A DNA stretch of 64,000 bases from Rhodobacteraceae bacterium UBA6213 (GCA_002421605.1 DISJ01000008.1:280506-344505); one strand, 5' to 3'; positions 7,761 through 17,025 are shown, numbered from the stretch's first letter. The notes: a model not told the origin generated them from the letters alone. Translations and numbers: made by a program.

Positions 7761-8884
7761 CAGTTGGTCCCCCCAGTGCGGTTGAGCTCATTCAGCGGCA
7801 GATAGGGAACCACCCCACCGGCCTCGCCCGACACCCCGTCAAGGATCACCTTGTTCATGCCTCCAAAGACTTTTTCCATCGTTTCCAAATACATCCGCCG
7901 CCGTGTAACCTCGGGCGCCTTGATGTATTCGTCATAGACCGCAATGAAGCGGCTGGTTTCGCCCAAGGCATCGTTGACCACCTGCGCGCGGTAACCTTCG
8001 GCCTCTTCACCCAATCGGGCCGCGTCGCCACGTGCGCCTGCGGTCACGGTGTTGGCGTAGGCGTCGGCCTCTTTCTCAAGGCGGTCGCGCTCTTGCTGCG
8101 CGGCTTGCACTTGACGGAAGCTGTCGATCACCTCGCGCGGCGGGTCCGCGCGGTCCAGGTTAACACGCACGACATTGATGCCAGCGTCGTAGCTGTTGAG
8201 CGTATTTTGCATCGCCGCTAATAGATCGTTACCGATCGAGCCGCGGTCACGGTTGAGAATGGGCGCAAGCTCGCTGCGCGCGATAATGTCGCGCATCGCA
8301 CTTTCCGCTACAGCGCGAATTGTGCCTTCGGGGTCTGCAAGGTTGAACAGAAACTTGTCCGGTTCGGTCACGTTCCAGACCACCTGAAACTCGATATCGA
8401 CGATGTTCTGGTCGCGCGTCAACATCAACCCGCTGTCCAGCACCCCGCCCACGCCGGTGCCGATATTGGTGCTACGTTCGCCCGTCACCTGCACGATTTC
8501 GGCGCGCACGACTGGCCAGGGCGCAAAGTTCAGCCCCGGATTTCCGATCGCGCTAAGCTCGCCGAACATCAATTCGATCGAGCGTTCTTCGGGCTTGACC
8601 GTGTAGAATGAGGCATAGGCCCATACCGCCACCAGCGCCAGCACCGCCAGCCCCAAGGTGCCACGCGTGAAGGCCGGGCCCGCGGATTGCCCGCCACCTC
8701 CGCCATTACGCCGCCCGCCGCGACCGCCCATAAGCACCCGCAACTGCTCGGTGCCTTTCTTCATGATCTCTTCGATCTCGGGGATAGGCGCGCCTTCTCC
8801 GGGCCTGCGCCCCGGCTTGCGGTCGCCATCGCGGTCGTCGTCACCGTTGCCGCCGCCGCCGCCCCAGGGTCCACCGTTGCTCAT
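7760..8884 (-). CDS. hflK: HflK, FtsH protease modulator (SPFH/band 7)
   Basis: I chose the ATG at 8884, preceded by GGTGAGGA, because the protein then starts MSNGGPWGGGGG, the Gly-rich N-terminus typical of HflK. The open frame reaches a TTG at 8947 that would overlap gor. The 374-residue product has a Gly/Asp/Arg-rich cytoplasmic leader (1-70), one membrane helix (about 75-93), an SPFH domain and an Ala/Glu coiled-coil. A Gly/Pro-poor C-terminus ends YLPLNELNRTGGTN. It forms the HflKC cage with the next gene. It is co-transcribed with gor and rpiA upstream. Confidence 0.94.
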   Translation of the reverse strand: MSNGGPWGGGGGNGDDDRDGDRKPGRRPGEGAPIPEIEEIMKKGTEQLRVLMGGRGGRRNGGGGGQSAGPAFTRGTLGLAVLALVAVWAYASFYTVKPEERSIELMFGELSAIGNPGLNFAPWPVVRAEIVQVTGERSTNIGTGVGGVLDSGLMLTRDQNIVDIEFQVVWNVTEPDKFLFNLADPEGTIRAVAESAMRDIIARSELAPILNRDRGSIGNDLLAAMQNTLNSYDAGINVVRVNLDRADPPREVIDSFRQVQAAQQERDRLEKEADAYANTVTAGARGDAARLGEEAEGYRAQVVNDALGETSRFIAVYDEYIKAPEVTRRRMYLETMEKVFGGMNKVILDGVSGEAGGVVPYLPLNELNRTGGTN

Positions 8885-8943
8885 TAATTCCTCACCTTCC
8901 GTCATTCCGGCCTTATCCCAAACTGGGGCAAGACCCGTGAAAA

Positions 8944-10308
8944 TCAACCCGTCCGCACTGGTTTTCGCAGTGTCACAAGCTCTTCCGCCATGCTCGGGTG
9001 TAGTGCGCAGGTGCGATCAAAGTCTTCCTTGGTCGCACCCATCTTGATGGCAATCGCCACCATCTGGATCATCTCGCCCGCCTCGGGGGCCACAATATGG
9101 CACCCCAGAACCTTGCGCGTTTCCGCCGAAACCACCAGCTTCATCAAGACCTTGTGGTTACGGGCTGCAAACGCGCTGCGCATCGGGCGAAAACTTGTAG
9201 CGTAAATCTCGATCGGCCCGATCCTGCGCGCATCCTCCTCGGTCAACCCGACTGTGCCCAATTCGCAAGGCAGGGTAAAGACAGCACTGGGCACCAGATC
9301 GTGGTCGGCCTGACGTGGCTTTCCGCCAAAAATCGTGTCCGCAAAGGCGTGCCCCTCGCGGATTGCCACCGGAGTCAGGTTAATGCGATCAGTCACATCA
9401 CCCACCGCGTGGATGGTCGGCACCGAGCTTTGGCTCCAGTCATCAACCACGATCTCGCCTTTGCGCCCAAGCGTTACCCCGGCGGCTTCCAGCCCCATCC
9501 CCGCAGTATTAGGCACGCGCCCTGTGGCGTAAACAACGGCATCAAACTCTGCCTCAGAACCGTCGAGCCCGCGCACCTTCAAGCCGCCCGCCACCTTTTC
9601 AATGGCCGCAACATCCGCATCCAGCTGCAAGTCAACTCCGGCTTCGACAAGCATATGCGCCATATGCGCGCGCGCCTCGTCGTCAAAGCCGCGCAAAATC
9701 TGCACGCTGCGATAATACTGCGTGACCTTCACACCCAACCCATTGAGAATAGATGCGAATTCGCAGGCAATAAAACCGCCGCCGACGATCAGCACCCGCG
9801 CCGGTAGCGCCTCGAGCTTGAAGATATCGTTCGAGGTCAGTACATGCTCGGCACCCGGAAATTCTGGCACGAAGGGCCGCCCACCGGTCGCCACCAGAAT
9901 GTGCCGTGCCGTGATGCGCTCACCGGTTGCCAATCGCACGGTCTGCGAATCTTCGATCATCGCGCGCGTGTTGTGCACCCTCACCTCGGCACTGCGAAGC
10001 CCGCCCCGATAGGCTGCCTCAAGCCGATCAAGCTCGGCATCTAACCGCGCGCGAAACGCCGACCAGTCAAACGCCCCGACACTCGCCTGCCAGCCATAGG
10101 CGCGCGCTTCTTCCATCGCCGCCGGAAAGCTCGATGCGAAGACCATCAGCTTTTTGGGCACACAGCCGCGGATAACGCAGGTGCCGCCCATCCGGTATTC
10201 TTCGGCCAGTGCGACCCTTGCGCCATGCTCGCCCGCCGCAATGCGCGCCGCGCGCACACCGCCCGAACCGCCGCCGATCACAAACAGATCGACATCGAAA
10301 GGTTTCAT
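8944..10308 (-). CDS. gor: glutathione-disulfide reductase
   Basis: A 454-residue FAD/NADPH disulfide oxidoreductase. The FAD-binding GGGSGG lies at residues 12-17, and the redox-active pair is C44 and C49 in GGTCVIRGCVPKKL, the signature that separates glutathione reductase from lipoamide dehydrogenase. The NADPH fold has GGGFIACEFASIL, and the C-terminal proton relay is in CALHPSMAEEL. It regenerates GSH in the cytoplasm, using NADPH supplied partly by the pentose phosphate pathway, which fits its four-base overlap with rpiA. The family length is standard and nothing is missing. Confidence 0.96.
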   Translation of the reverse strand: MKPFDVDLFVIGGGSGGVRAARIAAGEHGARVALAEEYRMGGTCVIRGCVPKKLMVFASSFPAAMEEARAYGWQASVGAFDWSAFRARLDAELDRLEAAYRGGLRSAEVRVHNTRAMIEDSQTVRLATGERITARHILVATGGRPFVPEFPGAEHVLTSNDIFKLEALPARVLIVGGGFIACEFASILNGLGVKVTQYYRSVQILRGFDDEARAHMAHMLVEAGVDLQLDADVAAIEKVAGGLKVRGLDGSEAEFDAVVYATGRVPNTAGMGLEAAGVTLGRKGEIVVDDWSQSSVPTIHAVGDVTDRINLTPVAIREGHAFADTIFGGKPRQADHDLVPSAVFTLPCELGTVGLTEEDARRIGPIEIYATSFRPMRSAFAARNHKVLMKLVVSAETRKVLGCHIVAPEAGEMIQMVAIAIKMGATKEDFDRTCALHPSMAEELVTLRKPVRTG

Positions 10309-11093
10309 TCGCCCATCTCCGAGAACAGGTTTTCGCTTTCGACAAAATCGATCCGGTCATGCACGACCGTGCCTTCGTTGATATCGCGGATTTCGATGCG
10401 CCCGTCGCCTTGGCCGATGATGACCACATCGCAAATATCGATGAACAGCCCATTCTCGACCACCCCGGGGATCTGGTTCAACACCAAACCCAGTTGTCGC
10501 GCGTTACCGATGCGGCTGAGGTGCAGATCGACGATATAATTGCCCTCGTCGGTGATAAACGGCTTTTGCCCGTTAAGCCGCAGCGACGTGGTGCGCCCCA
10601 GCACGTCCATGCTGACCAGCGTTTCCTCAATCAGCGCACGGCTTGTCTGCCAGCCAAACGGGATCACCTCGACCGGTAATGGAAACGCGCCAAGCTGCAT
10701 CACTTCCTTGGCCGCATCGGCGATCACGATCATCTGGTCTGACGCTGTCGCCACAATCTTTTCGCGCAAAAGCGCGCCGCCCCCGCCCTTGATCAGGTTA
10801 AGGTGGGTGTCAAACTCGTCAGTGCCATCAATCGTAAGGTCCAGCCATTTCGCCTCATCAAGGTCGATGATCTCGATGCCCACCTGCCGCGCCAGATCGG
10901 CCGTGCGTGCCGAAGTCGCAACCCCGCGAATGCGCAAACCCTCTTCGCGTACCATGTCACCAAGGCAGCGCACCATCCACGCCGCGGTGGAACCGGTTCC
11001 AAGCCCGACCTTCATGCCATCCTCGACATATTCGACGGCGCGGCGCGCGGCGGCAAATTTGGCTTTGTCGATAGGCGAAAGTTCTGCGGCCAT
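10305..11093 (-). CDS. rpiA: ribose-5-phosphate isomerase A
   Basis: From the ATG at 11093 (GAGGAG eight bases upstream; open frame to 11132) the enzyme has 262 residues. It shows RpiA hallmarks: GLGTGSTAAWMV phosphate-binding turn, DGTDEFD catalytic Asp region, KGGGGALLREKI with the catalytic Lys and Glu, and the C-terminal segment GVVENGLFIDICD. It interconverts ribose-5-P and ribulose-5-P. It is the promoter-proximal gene of the rpiA-gor-hflK-hflC operon, and the 186-base divergent region with sdaA must hold its promoter. Confidence 0.96.
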   Translation of the reverse strand: MAAELSPIDKAKFAAARRAVEYVEDGMKVGLGTGSTAAWMVRCLGDMVREEGLRIRGVATSARTADLARQVGIEIIDLDEAKWLDLTIDGTDEFDTHLNLIKGGGGALLREKIVATASDQMIVIADAAKEVMQLGAFPLPVEVIPFGWQTSRALIEETLVSMDVLGRTTSLRLNGQKPFITDEGNYIVDLHLSRIGNARQLGLVLNQIPGVVENGLFIDICDVVIIGQGDGRIEIRDINEGTVVHDRIDFVESENLFSEMGE

Positions 11094-11279
11094 GGGTAGG
11101 GCTCCTCGTGCGGTTGCAAAGCTTATAGGCAATCGCGCACCCGCGTGCGAGACCGAATGTAGCGCCTTGCACTCCCCTGTCGCACGCGGTGCGCAAAATG
11201 CGCGGCGCGCGTCGTATTCCTACCTTGCGCGCGCTGCGCAGTCGGGCACTCTGAGCGCCGGGGGGCCAAAGGGGGCTAT

Positions 11280-12659
11280 ATGTTTCTGAGCGTGTTCGAT
11301 CTGTTCAAAGTGGGCGTGGGTCCGTCATCCTCCCATACCATGGGGCCGATGGTGGCGGCGGCACGCTTTCTGGCAAGTTTGCGCGCCTCGCCGTTTCAGC
11401 CCCACGGGCTGCGCGCCAGCCTGCACGGCTCGCTGGCCTTTACCGGCAAGGGCCACGCGAGTGACCGCGCCACCATTCTCGGGCTCGCAGGTATCGCGCC
11501 CGATACCTATGACGCCGCGGTTGCCGAGGCCGTGCTTGCCGCCAATCGCGAAACTTTAACGCTTTCGCCGCCCGGCCTGCCATCGCTGCGCTTTGATCCA
11601 GCGCGCGATCTGATCTTTGACTATGGCGCGCCACTGGCGGGCCATGCCAACGGCATGATCCTGTCTGCGACCGACGCCGAAGGCGACGTGATCCTGCAAG
11701 AGACCTATTATTCGATCGGCGGTGGATTTGTGCTGACCGCAGCCGAGGCCGAAGCAGTCACTGCCGCCGAACTCGATTCGCCCTCGCCCGTGCCCTATCC
11801 GTTTCGCAACGCCGCCGAAATGCTCACGATGGCGCGTGCCTCGAACCTTACGATTGCCGCAATGAAACGCGCCAACGAGCGCTTGTTTCGATCCGAGGTC
11901 AAAATCGACGATGGCCTTGCCCGCATCTGGGACGTGATGAACGCCTGCCTCGAGCGCGGACTAGCGGCCGAAGGCACCCTGCCCGGCGGCCTCAAGGTCA
12001 AGCGCCGCGCCCATGCAATTTTTCAAAGCCTGCTGGCCGAACGCGGCCTCAACCAGACCGCACCGCACACGATCAACGATTGGATGCTGACCTATGCGAT
12101 GGCGGTCAACGAAGAGAACGCCGCAGGCGGTCAGGTCGTGACCGCGCCCACCAACGGCGCGGCGGGGGTGCTGCCCGCGGTGATCCGCTACTGGCTTGAT
12201 CATGTGCCGGGGGCGGCGCCGTCGCGGGTGAGCGAGTTTCTTCTTACCGCCGCCGCAATAGGCGGGCTTATCAAACGCAACGCCTCGATCTCGGGGGCCG
12301 AGGCGGGGTGTCAGGCCGAGGTCGGCTCTGCCGCCGCCATGGCCGCCGCAGGGCTTGCCGCAGTGCTGGGGGGCAGCCCCGAGCAAATCGAGAACGCCGC
12401 CGAAATTGCCCTCGAACACCACCTCGGGATGACGTGTGATCCGGTGCGCGGCCTTGTGCAAGTGCCCTGCATCGAGCGTAACGGACTTGGCGCCATCAAG
12501 GCCGTTTCAGCCGCAAGCCTCGCCCTGCGCGGCGACGGTACGCACCTTGTGCCGCTTGACGCGGCCATCGAGACGATGCGCCAGACCGGCCGCGACATGC
12601 ACCGCCACTATAAGGAAACGGCGCTTGGCGGACTTGCGGTGAACGTGCCCAACTGCTGA
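11280..12659 (+). CDS. sdaA: L-serine dehydratase (single-chain, 4Fe-4S)
   Basis: The enzyme deaminates L-serine to pyruvate and ammonia using an oxygen-sensitive 4Fe-4S cluster rather than PLP. The N-terminus MFLSVFDLFKVGVGPSSSHT is the family signature. The three cluster ligands are visible as Cys344 (EAGCQAE), Cys386 (GMTCDPV) and Cys397 (QVPCIER). The last residue is Cys459, which matches the tail-in-mouth cysteine that blocks the site in the Legionella enzyme, so the product looks like a type 2 enzyme with intact autoregulatory tail. It stands alone, divergent from rpiA. The ribosome site is weak (GGGGG run). Confidence 0.96.
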   Translation: MFLSVFDLFKVGVGPSSSHTMGPMVAAARFLASLRASPFQPHGLRASLHGSLAFTGKGHASDRATILGLAGIAPDTYDAAVAEAVLAANRETLTLSPPGLPSLRFDPARDLIFDYGAPLAGHANGMILSATDAEGDVILQETYYSIGGGFVLTAAEAEAVTAAELDSPSPVPYPFRNAAEMLTMARASNLTIAAMKRANERLFRSEVKIDDGLARIWDVMNACLERGLAAEGTLPGGLKVKRRAHAIFQSLLAERGLNQTAPHTINDWMLTYAMAVNEENAAGGQVVTAPTNGAAGVLPAVIRYWLDHVPGAAPSRVSEFLLTAAAIGGLIKRNASISGAEAGCQAEVGSAAAMAAAGLAAVLGGSPEQIENAAEIALEHHLGMTCDPVRGLVQVPCIERNGLGAIKAVSAASLALRGDGTHLVPLDAAIETMRQTGRDMHRHYKETALGGLAVNVPNC

Positions 12660-12730
12660 ACATGTGCCTGAAATGTGCCCGATACTTTTTCCCACTTGCC
12701 GCACGGCTGCGGCCACGCTAGCGCAGATTT

Positions 12731-13690
12731 ATGAATTCCGCTGACCGCATCCTTCCGGGCGTGGCGCTGATGATCGCCTTCTGCATCACCGCGCCACTGA
12801 TCGACGTCGCCTCCAAACTCGCCGCACAAGCGGTGCCGGTGGGCATGATCACGCTTGCGCGTTATGTCGTGCAGGCAGTGTTGATGGCGCCGATCATCAC
12901 CTTCATGCGGCTCGATTGGTGGATGAGCCGCCGCGCCTTCTGGCTAACTCTTGCGCGCGCTGCGGTCAGCATCGGCGCAACTTATACCTTTGTCGCGGCG
13001 GTCAAGGTAATGCCGGTGGCCGATGCGCTGGCCATCGCCTTTGTCGAGCCGTTCATCATTTTGCTGATCGGCAAGCTTGTGCTGTCCGAACAGGTCGGGC
13101 CGCGCCGAATCGCCGCCTCGGCGGTCGGTTTCGTGGGCGCATTGTTCGTGATCCAGCCATCGTTCGCAATGTTCGGCGCGGTCGCGCTTTTCCCGCTTGG
13201 CACTGCCGTTTTCTTTGCGGCCTACATGCTGATCACGCGCGCCTTGTCGCGCCACATGCACCCGGTGACGATGCAGATGCACACCGCGCTGGTCGCCACC
13301 GCGCTTTGCCTGCCGCTTTTGGCGCTTGGAACCGCCATGGGCGAGGAAACGCTTGCCTTCAAGCTGCCAGACGGCATCTTCTGGCTCTGGGTGTTCTGCG
13401 TGGGGCTTGCGGCCACCATCAGCCATATGGCCATGACCTATGCGCTGAAATGGGCACCCTCATCGACACTGGCACCGCTGCACTACCTCGAAATCGTCAC
13501 CGCCACGCTGTTTGGCTACCTTGTCTTTGGCGATTTTCCAAACTGGCTGACCTGGATCGGCATCAGCATCATCGTCGGCTCGGGGCTCTATATCATCCAC
13601 CGAGAGCAGATGGTGGCACGCCAAGCCCGGCAATCGCTGCGCGCAACCACTCATGCGCCAGCACCACTAGCATCGGCCCGTCCAGAATAA
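12731..13690 (+). CDS. DMT superfamily (EamA) exporter-like permease
   Basis: A 319-residue integral membrane protein with about ten hydrophobic segments in two EamA repeats (roughly 10-145 and 155-290). Typical features are ADALAIAFVEPFIILLIGKLVLSE in the first half and ALKWAPSSTLAPLHYLEIVTATLFGYLVFG in the second. Family members export amino acids or metabolites, and the substrate cannot be read from sequence. The tail after the last helix (about 30 residues) overlaps the 3' end of the convergent thiN gene by 98 bases. Proximity to sdaA suggests, but does not show, a link with amino acid balance. Confidence 0.88.
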   Translation: MNSADRILPGVALMIAFCITAPLIDVASKLAAQAVPVGMITLARYVVQAVLMAPIITFMRLDWWMSRRAFWLTLARAAVSIGATYTFVAAVKVMPVADALAIAFVEPFIILLIGKLVLSEQVGPRRIAASAVGFVGALFVIQPSFAMFGAVALFPLGTAVFFAAYMLITRALSRHMHPVTMQMHTALVATALCLPLLALGTAMGEETLAFKLPDGIFWLWVFCVGLAATISHMAMTYALKWAPSSTLAPLHYLEIVTATLFGYLVFGDFPNWLTWIGISIIVGSGLYIIHREQMVARQARQSLRATTHAPAPLASARPE

Positions 13691-14270
13691 GGTGCACCGG
13701 GCCCAGCGCTTCGTTCGAGGTGCCGATCCGCCCGGCGGGCGCAAAATCGTCGCCCTCAAGCCCCCAACGCAAGCCGCTCGCACGACCACGCACGCGCCCC
13801 ATTGGAAACAGCGAAACCCGCGTGCCCGCCGTAAGGTCTAGCGAAAGCTCGCGCGGGGCCAGAAACACGACATCTTCGCCGCCGACCCAGATCAGGCGCC
13901 GCCCCGGATGCCGCGCCAGCACCGCCATTGCCGCCAGCGTGTGGTCAAGCCGCCCCCCGCCAAAGCCCACTGCCAAAAAGAACGGCGCGGCGACATGGCT
14001 GAGACATTTGTCAAAATCGGTCGTCTCCTGCTCTTCAATCTGCCAGATTCGCTCGGGCCCTATCGCCTCGCGCGCGGCCGCGCTAATAGAATCGAGATCG
14101 CCGATCACCGCCTCGGGGGTCAGCCCCAACGCCAGTGCCCGGTCCGCCCCGCCATCAGCCGCCACCAGACAGGGCGCAAGTGTCAACGCTTCAGCAACAC
14201 TCGCGGCATGTAGATCACCCGCACCGAGAAGCGTGACGCCCTGTCGCGAATGGAATATGCTGTCTTTCAT
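13593..14270 (-). CDS. thiN: thiamine diphosphokinase
   Basis: This enzyme transfers pyrophosphate from ATP to thiamine to give the active cofactor. The 225-residue product shows ADGGADRALALG and IGDLDSIS (substrate and metal site), then QETTDFDKCLSH and GFGGGRLDHTLA, the conserved order of the TPK catalytic domain, followed by a beta-sandwich C-terminal part with RGRASGLRWGLEG and GTSNEALG. ATG codons exist at 14282 and 14270; I favour 14270 because GAGATGA lies eight bases upstream. Its 3' end overlaps the convergent DMT gene by 98 bases. Confidence 0.9.
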   Translation of the reverse strand: MKDSIFHSRQGVTLLGAGDLHAASVAEALTLAPCLVAADGGADRALALGLTPEAVIGDLDSISAAAREAIGPERIWQIEEQETTDFDKCLSHVAAPFFLAVGFGGGRLDHTLAAMAVLARHPGRRLIWVGGEDVVFLAPRELSLDLTAGTRVSLFPMGRVRGRASGLRWGLEGDDFAPAGRIGTSNEALGPVHLILDGPMLVVLAHEWLRAAIAGLGVPPSALGG

Positions 14271-14340
14271 GGCGATAGTCATCTCGAATAAGGCACCTGT
14301 ACGCAACCGGAGTCGGAATAAATCCTTTCCTTCGCCGCAT

Positions 14341-14362
14341 TTGGTTCATGGTTAAGAACCAA
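14341..14362. promoter_or_regulatory. inverted repeat at the upstream end of the acidic-protein gene
   Basis: TTGGTTC (14341-14347) and GAACCAA (14356-14362) form a perfect seven-base inverted repeat around ATGGTTAA. It lies in the 95-base region between thiN and the divergent gene for the acidic protein and could be an operator. Its role is not known. Confidence 0.35.
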
Positions 14363-14377
14363 TTGGTCGCGAAGGTA

Positions 14378-17005
14378 ATGACTGTAAATATCGAAGAAAG
14401 CGAGCGTTCCATGATTGGTGGCAGCAAGATCCTAACCGTATCATACGGGACGTTCTCCTGCACGCTGGAGGGGTTTGACGAACCTTTCTCGACCATGCGG
14501 GCAATTGCCGAGTATTTTCGCGACCTAGCTGCGGAAGACCGGTACTTTGGCGCCGAACCGCCCACCCCCGACGCAGAGATGCTGCACCGTATCGCTGAAC
14601 GCGAGCTGCATCGCCGGGTCGATGCACAAATCGGTGCGCATGGCATCACCCTGCGCCCGCAGGAGGAATCGGCAGAGCCAATCGTCGCAACACCCGACGC
14701 CAAAACCCCAGTCGCCCCGCCGCAACCTGTGTACGCCGAACCAGTACAGCCCGAACCAGAACAGGCCGAACCAGTGCAGGCCGAACCTGCGCAGCCCGAG
14801 CCCGTCGCAGCGGCACCCGCGGCCGACGCAGAAGACGATTCGGTTTCCATCGAGCAATCCGTTGCCGCCAAGCTTGCGCGTATTCGTGCCGCTGTTGCGA
14901 GCGCGCGCGCCGCCGCTGCGCAACCCGCCTATGAAGACGAATCCGACATCGCCGATTTTCCGCCTGTGGCACCCGCTACGGATTTTGACTACGAGATCGA
15001 CCTCGGCGACCCCTCGCACAGTGAAGCAGATGCGCCAGCGGCGACGGAGCATTCCCCCGAATCCGAAGCTGTTGTGCCTGAAACAACCTCGCAGGTCGCT
15101 GACCAAGCGCCCGAGCTTGCCGATGCGCCGCCGTCCGACGACGCACTGGTGGCAAAACCCGAGCACACCTATGCCGAACCGGCCACAGATGACACGGGTG
15201 CCGAAGCACTCCGCAGCGGTGCCGCCCGGCGTGCCGCGCGCACCGCAGCATCGTTTGCGGCGTTGACCGCTGGCATCGCCGCCGAAACGCCGCCCGCTGC
15301 CACAGCGCCAATTGAGGCCAGCGCCCCGCAGGACGAGGCCGAGCCCGAAATCGAGGTGGCCACCGATGCGCCGCTTGATCTTGAAGCAGTCGACGGCGAC
15401 GAAACCGGCATCGCCGAAGCCATCGAACTCGAAGCAAGCGAAGCGTGGGACGAGGATGAGCCCGTAGCGGCTGCGCCCGAATCGCCCGCGCCCGAAGATG
15501 AGCCCGTAGCGATTGCGCCCGAAAAGGCCGCATCTGAAGAAGCCGCATCTGAAGATGTGACCGAAGCAGAATCGCTGCCCGAATCCGTCGACCCAGAGAT
15601 TTCAGCGTCCGAAACTGCACCCGAGGCAGACGCCGCGCCAGAGGCCGATGAGCGTGAACTTACCGCCGAAGAGGCCGAGGCCGTCTGCGGCGCCCGCGCC
15701 GCACTCGATACGCTCGAAGCCGTCGAAACCTCGGCATTTAACGATGATTTGGACTGGTCAGAACCCGAAGCAGAACCAGAACCCCCTGCCGAACAAGCGC
15801 AAGATGGCGAAGCGGCGAGCGAGCCCGACGCCAAACCCACGCGCGCGCGCGTCATCAAGGTGCGCCGCGCCGATGCACTGATGGAGCCCACTGCCCCCAC
15901 GACGGACGAGGCGCAAAACGACGAAGATACGCTCGCCGCGATTGGTGCAGCACTTGCAGAACCGGTCGTTGCCAACGATTCATCAGCACGACTTTCACCT
16001 GAAGAAGAAGCCGAACTGGCGCTTGAACTTGCGGAACTTGAAGCCGAAATTGGACCTATTGCCGAAACGCCCGACGATTTGGACGATTTGGACGAGGCCA
16101 TCGAGAAAGCCGCAAAAGCAGACCAGACGCGGCTCGCTTCTGAAATCGAAGATGCCGAAATCGTCGAGCCCGAGTCGCCGCCTGCCTCCGCCCCCCCCAC
16201 TGCCGCGCGCCTTGATCGCGCCGCAACCGAAGAGCCCGCCGAGGCCAATCTTTCGCGTCTGCTGACCGAAACCAACACCAAGCTCGACGGTGTCGAAAAC
16301 CGCCGCCGCTTTTCTGCCATCGCGCATCTCAAAGCCGCGGTCGCAGCTACAGTGGCCGATCGCGCACTGCGCGGCCCATCCGAGCCGAGCGCCGCCGAAG
16401 TTGACGAAGCGCGCGAGATCAAGCGTTACCGCGATGATCTGACCAAAGCGGTGCGTCCGCGCCGCCCCGGCGCGGCCCCCCACGAAGCTGCGACGCGCCG
16501 CCCCTCCCTGCCTCAACAGCGCTTGGCGCCGTTGGTGCTGGTGTCCGAACAGCGCATCGACCGACCGCGCGATGCCGCTGTTGGTGAACCCCACGTAATC
16601 CGCCCGCGCCGCGTTGCCGCCAGCCAAACCTCATCTGCGGCACTTGCTGCGCGCCATGATTACGAGGACGAGGCGGAAGACTACGACATGTCCCCGCTCT
16701 CACCCAGCGAAGCGCACGGCTTTGCCGAGTTCGCGCGAAAACTCGGGGCGCGCGAGTTGCCTGAATTACTGGAAGCCGCCGCGGCCTATACCGCCGATGT
16801 AGAGGGCCAGCCGCATTTCACCCGCCCGCACCTTATCCGCAAGGTCGCGGCGCTTTCCGAACAACCCTCTGGTTTCGACCGCGAGGCAGGGCTGCGCTCT
16901 TTCGGAACACTGCTGCGGGAAGGTAAGATCGCCAAGGTCAAGCGCGGCCAGTTCGCAATTACCGAAGTGTCGCGCTACTACCCGGCACAGCGGCGCGCGC
17001 GCTAA
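14378..17005 (+). CDS. very large acidic, disordered protein with conserved-looking ends
   Basis: I recognise no named family. From the ATG at 14378 the product has 875 residues; other possible starts are 14348 and 14411 (MIGGSKILTV), and no ribosome site decides between them. The first ~80 residues look folded (KILTVSYGTFSCTLEGFDEP, then AIAEYFRDLAAEDRYFGAEP). From about 110 to 600 the chain is extremely rich in Ala, Glu, Pro and Asp, with short repeats of the AEPVQPEPEQ type. It then becomes more basic, and the last ~110 residues look folded again (HGFAEFARKLGARELPELLE, then GTLLREGKIAKVKRGQFAIT, reminiscent of a winged-helix wing). There is no signal peptide or membrane helix. Third-position GC is like that of the neighbours. 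Confidence 0.75.
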   Translation: MTVNIEESERSMIGGSKILTVSYGTFSCTLEGFDEPFSTMRAIAEYFRDLAAEDRYFGAEPPTPDAEMLHRIAERELHRRVDAQIGAHGITLRPQEESAEPIVATPDAKTPVAPPQPVYAEPVQPEPEQAEPVQAEPAQPEPVAAAPAADAEDDSVSIEQSVAAKLARIRAAVASARAAAAQPAYEDESDIADFPPVAPATDFDYEIDLGDPSHSEADAPAATEHSPESEAVVPETTSQVADQAPELADAPPSDDALVAKPEHTYAEPATDDTGAEALRSGAARRAARTAASFAALTAGIAAETPPAATAPIEASAPQDEAEPEIEVATDAPLDLEAVDGDETGIAEAIELEASEAWDEDEPVAAAPESPAPEDEPVAIAPEKAASEEAASEDVTEAESLPESVDPEISASETAPEADAAPEADERELTAEEAEAVCGARAALDTLEAVETSAFNDDLDWSEPEAEPEPPAEQAQDGEAASEPDAKPTRARVIKVRRADALMEPTAPTTDEAQNDEDTLAAIGAALAEPVVANDSSARLSPEEEAELALELAELEAEIGPIAETPDDLDDLDEAIEKAAKADQTRLASEIEDAEIVEPESPPASAPPTAARLDRAATEEPAEANLSRLLTETNTKLDGVENRRRFSAIAHLKAAVAATVADRALRGPSEPSAAEVDEAREIKRYRDDLTKAVRPRRPGAAPHEAATRRPSLPQQRLAPLVLVSEQRIDRPRDAAVGEPHVIRPRRVAASQTSSAALAARHDYEDEAEDYDMSPLSPSEAHGFAEFARKLGARELPELLEAAAAYTADVEGQPHFTRPHLIRKVAALSEQPSGFDREAGLRSFGTLLREGKIAKVKRGQFAITEVSRYYPAQRRAR

Positions 17006-17025
17006 CTGGCGCGCGGCCCAGGGGG

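Noticed and set aside
14341..14362. A CtrA-binding site near the acidic-protein gene
   Set aside because: One half (TTAACC on the minus strand) is present but the second TTAA at seven bases is CCAA.
15169..16422. A 417-codon Ser/Ala-rich frame antisense to the acidic-protein gene
   Set aside because: It is the mirror of GAA/GCC-rich codons in a high-GC gene; composition is unnatural and it has no motif or ribosome site.
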